From Anaerobium acetethylicum (GTDB taxonomy: Bacteria > Bacillota > Clostridia > Lachnospirales > Lachnospiraceae): a stretch of 64,000 nt of DNA. Below are positions 62,521 through 64,000 of the stretch, piece by piece. The stretch spans positions 362,291-426,290 of the forward strand of contig NZ_FMKA01000001.1 in NCBI RefSeq assembly GCF_900096945.1. Direction: 5' to 3'. The translations under genes were made by a program, and so were the position numbers. Numbering within the stretch: position 1 is the stretch's first letter; each line of letters begins with the position of its first letter. Under the pieces are notes generated by a model, which saw only the letters and a program-made list of their open reading frames with translations, was not told the DNA's origin and made no database searches.

Positions 62521-63609
62521 TTACCGAAAGGCACTGATGATGGTTCCGCCTCCCAGCACGTAATCGCCATCATAGAATACCACCGCCTGTCCAGGCGTGA
62601 TTGCCCTCTGGGGCTCGTCGAAGGTGCAGACAAGCCTGTCTGCATCCACCTTTTCAATCGTGCATGGTGCGCCCTTGTGGCTGTATCTGATTTTGGCGAC
62701 AACTCTCACTTCGCCTTCTATGTCATCAACCGACATGAAATTCAGATGATCGGCATAAAGTCTTTTTGCGAAAACTTCATCCGAATCTCCTATCACTACT
62801 TCGTTGGTTCCAGGGCGGATTTCGAGCACAAATACCGGATGGCCCATGGAAAGATTAAGGCCTTTCCTCTGGCCCACCGTATAATGGGTGATTCCCTTAT
62901 GCCTGCCGATCACTTCGCCCTTCGTGTTGACGAAATTGCCTTCTTCTATTTTTGCATCCGTATTCTCTTCGATGAATTTTGCATAATCATTGTCAGGGAT
63001 AAAGCAGATTTCCTGACTGTCAGGCTTGTTTGCAACCCTGAGGCTGATGGTTTCCGCTATCTTCCTGATTTCATCCTTTGTATATTCTCCAACCGGCATG
63101 AGAGTATGGGAAAGCTGGTCCTGGGTGAGGTTATAAAGCGCGTAAGTCTGATCTTTCGCTGCTGTGGCAGATTTTTTCAGCGCATAACGGCCATTTGGAA
63201 GTTTCTCTATCTGCGCATAGTGTCCCGTTGCGATGTAATCCGCTCCTATTTCCAGGCTTCTTTTCAGAAGCGACTCCCACTTCACATAGCGGTTGCATGC
63301 GATGCATGGATTTGGTGTCCTGCCCTTTATGTATTCGTCCACAAAATAGTCCATGACATTTTCCTTGAATTCATGTTTGAAATTCATTACATAATAAGGG
63401 ATATCAAGCGCCCGGGCGACCCTCCTGGCATCATCCACCGCACTGAGGCCGCAGCATCCACCGCTTTCCTCCTGAAGGTCATGTTCTTCATCCTGCCATA
63501 TCTGCATCGTAACCCCAATGACATCATAGCCTTTCTCTTTCAGCAGGTATGCGGCAACCGAAGAATCCACTCCTCCGGACATTCCTACTACCACTTTCTC
63601 TTTTTCCAT
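62521..63609 (-). CDS. mnmA: tRNA-specific 2-thiouridylase
   Basis: 362 residues. PP-loop [15 protein letters not shown] at the N-terminus; catalytic cysteines in [13 protein letters not shown] and [12 protein letters not shown]. It thiolates uridine-34 of Lys, Glu and Gln tRNAs using sulfur from a cysteine desulfurase. GAGAGG precedes the ATG. It follows nifU across a hairpin, a common Firmicutes arrangement with nifS further upstream. Confidence 0.96.
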   Translation of the reverse strand: MEKEKVVVGMSGGVDSSVAAYLLKEKGYDVIGVTMQIWQDEEHDLQEESGGCCGLSAVDDARRVARALDIPYYVMNFKHEFKENVMDYFVDEYIKGRTPNPCIACNRYVKWESLLKRSLEIGADYIATGHYAQIEKLPNGRYALKKSATAAKDQTYALYNLTQDQLSHTLMPVGEYTKDEIRKIAETISLRVANKPDSQEICFIPDNDYAKFIEENTDAKIEEGNFVNTKGEVIGRHKGITHYTVGQRKGLNLSMGHPVFVLEIRPGTNEVVIGDSDEVFAKRLYADHLNFMSVDDIEGEVRVVAKIRYSHKGAPCTIEKVDADRLVCTFDEPQRAITPGQAVVFYDGDYVLGGGTIISAFR

Positions 63610-63642
63610 ATACAGATCCTCTCAATCCTTACCTTGTCATAA

Positions 63643-63682
63643 ACAGAATTATCCCACGGCCTCAGCCGCGGGAATATTCTGT
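63643..63682. other. Hairpin between nifU and mnmA
   Basis: Imperfect 18-bp stem with a short GCTGAGG-type top, outer arms ACAGAAT/ATTCTGT and inner CCC/GGG, no T run. Likely an intercistronic processing or attenuation hairpin. Confidence 0.5.
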
Positions 63683-63734
63683 CTTCTATCAAAACATATT
63701 ATCAGCCTGTTTTTTTATCAGCTTCAAATCAAGC

Positions 63735-64000
63735 CTAATACTCTTCTTCAGGTGCTTCTTCATCCTCATGGATATCGGACTTTGGCTTTTCAAGCCCTTC
63801 TATTACAAGGCCGTTCTTCTCTGCATAATCCCAAAGTGCCGCATGGATGGCTTCTTCAGCCAAAAGCGAGCAATGTACTTTTACAGGTGGCAGCCCGTCA
63901 AGCGCTTCCATAACTGCCTTATTCGTGATGTTTAAAGCCTCCTGAACTGACTTGCCTTTTACAAGTTCAGTTGCCATGCTGCTTGTTGCCACCGCAGCGC
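63735..64000 (-). CDS. nifU: Fe-S cluster scaffold NifU/IscU-like protein, C-terminal part, cut by window edge
   Basis: The last 88 residues of an IscU-fold scaffold: AAVATSSMATELVKGKSVQEAL and the conserved Cys in PPVKVHCSLLAEEAIHAAL, with an acidic tail (DIHEDEEAPEEEY). The 5' end is beyond the window. Clusters are built on the scaffold from sulfur supplied by NifS; the NifU-MnmA order is usual in clostridia. Confidence 0.9.
   Translation of the reverse strand, partial: AAVATSSMATELVKGKSVQEALNITNKAVMEALDGLPPVKVHCSLLAEEAIHAALWDYAEKNGLVIEGLEKPKSDIHEDEEAPEEEY

Noticed and set aside
62479..63642. 387-codon plus-strand ORF opposite mnmA
   Set aside because: Exact antisense of a highly conserved enzyme; composition is that of a reversed reading frame.
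1..64000. CRISPR array, prophage or insertion sequence
   Set aside because: No regularly spaced repeats, cas, transposase, integrase or phage structural genes seen on either strand.

Overview
The window is a chromosomal stretch from a low-GC, anaerobic-type Firmicute, most likely a member of the Clostridia. This rests on the strong AGGAGG-type ribosome binding sites, frequent GTG/TTG starts, sigma-A promoters of the TTGAAA-17-TATAAT type, the GGGtGRT/Fe-S-scaffold pair, a NifU-MnmA arrangement, Rex, QueH, and long clostridial-style palindromes between genes. Species cannot be fixed from the sequence alone. I see no rRNA, CRISPR array, insertion sequence or prophage; most genes are housekeeping.

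Layout. 1-2946 (minus): one-carbon/methionine genes, the 5' part of metH plus a homocysteine methyltransferase/methylenetetrahydrofolate reductase fusion. 3085-14141 (minus): the main accessory-looking block, with nagB, a flavoprotein of the fumarate reductase/aspartate oxidase superfamily, a complete family-5 (Opp/Dpp-like) ABC importer with its lipoprotein, a YhcH/NanQ-type sugar protein and two closely related RpiR regulators. Three perfect TGAAA-N4-TTTCA palindromes sit at its control points. 14358-16079: GGGtGRT protein and Fe-S scaffold. 16299-18414 (plus): zinc-dependent phospholipase C-like protein and a UMF1-type MFS transporter. 18667-27557 (minus): ABC exporter, left-handed beta-helix protein, topB, asd, argH and queH. 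A tRNA-Thr(CGT) lies at 27673-27745. 27963-40350 (minus): CNNM/CBS protein, alr, nnr, acpS, coiled-coil protein, rex, mscS, glgB, rhodanese, ArsR, yajC and tgt. 40599-44805 is mixed: aroC, a lactonase, an XRE-cupin regulator, a 40-aa ORF and a pseudouridine synthase. 44961-54262 (mostly minus): Gfo/Idh oxidoreductase, UPF0303 protein, trpS, luxS (plus), a DUF5662-type protein, TraX-like protein, glgX, ABC-F and xth. 54420-59386 (minus): the glycolytic set gpmI-tpiA-pgk-gap. 59613-64000: Na/Pi cotransporter, a HisJ-type PHP phosphatase (plus), mnmA and the 3' part of nifU.

How the genes fit together: metH, the YitJ-like fusion and luxS cover the activated-methyl cycle; gap-pgk-tpiA-gpmI is lower glycolysis behind one strong promoter; glgB and glgX are glycogen branching and debranching; queH and tgt serve queuosine; NifU and MnmA link Fe-S supply or sulfur traffic to tRNA thiolation. 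The best candidate for an uncharacterised system is the 3.1-14.3 kb block: an ABC importer plus flavoenzyme plus YhcH plus NagB, apparently under shared RpiR control, which suggests uptake of an amino-sugar-derived compound (an inference). A second layer of interest is the set of intergenic palindromic elements: a core palindrome repeated three times at gene ends and a multi-hairpin array at 18.5 kb with degenerate relatives elsewhere.
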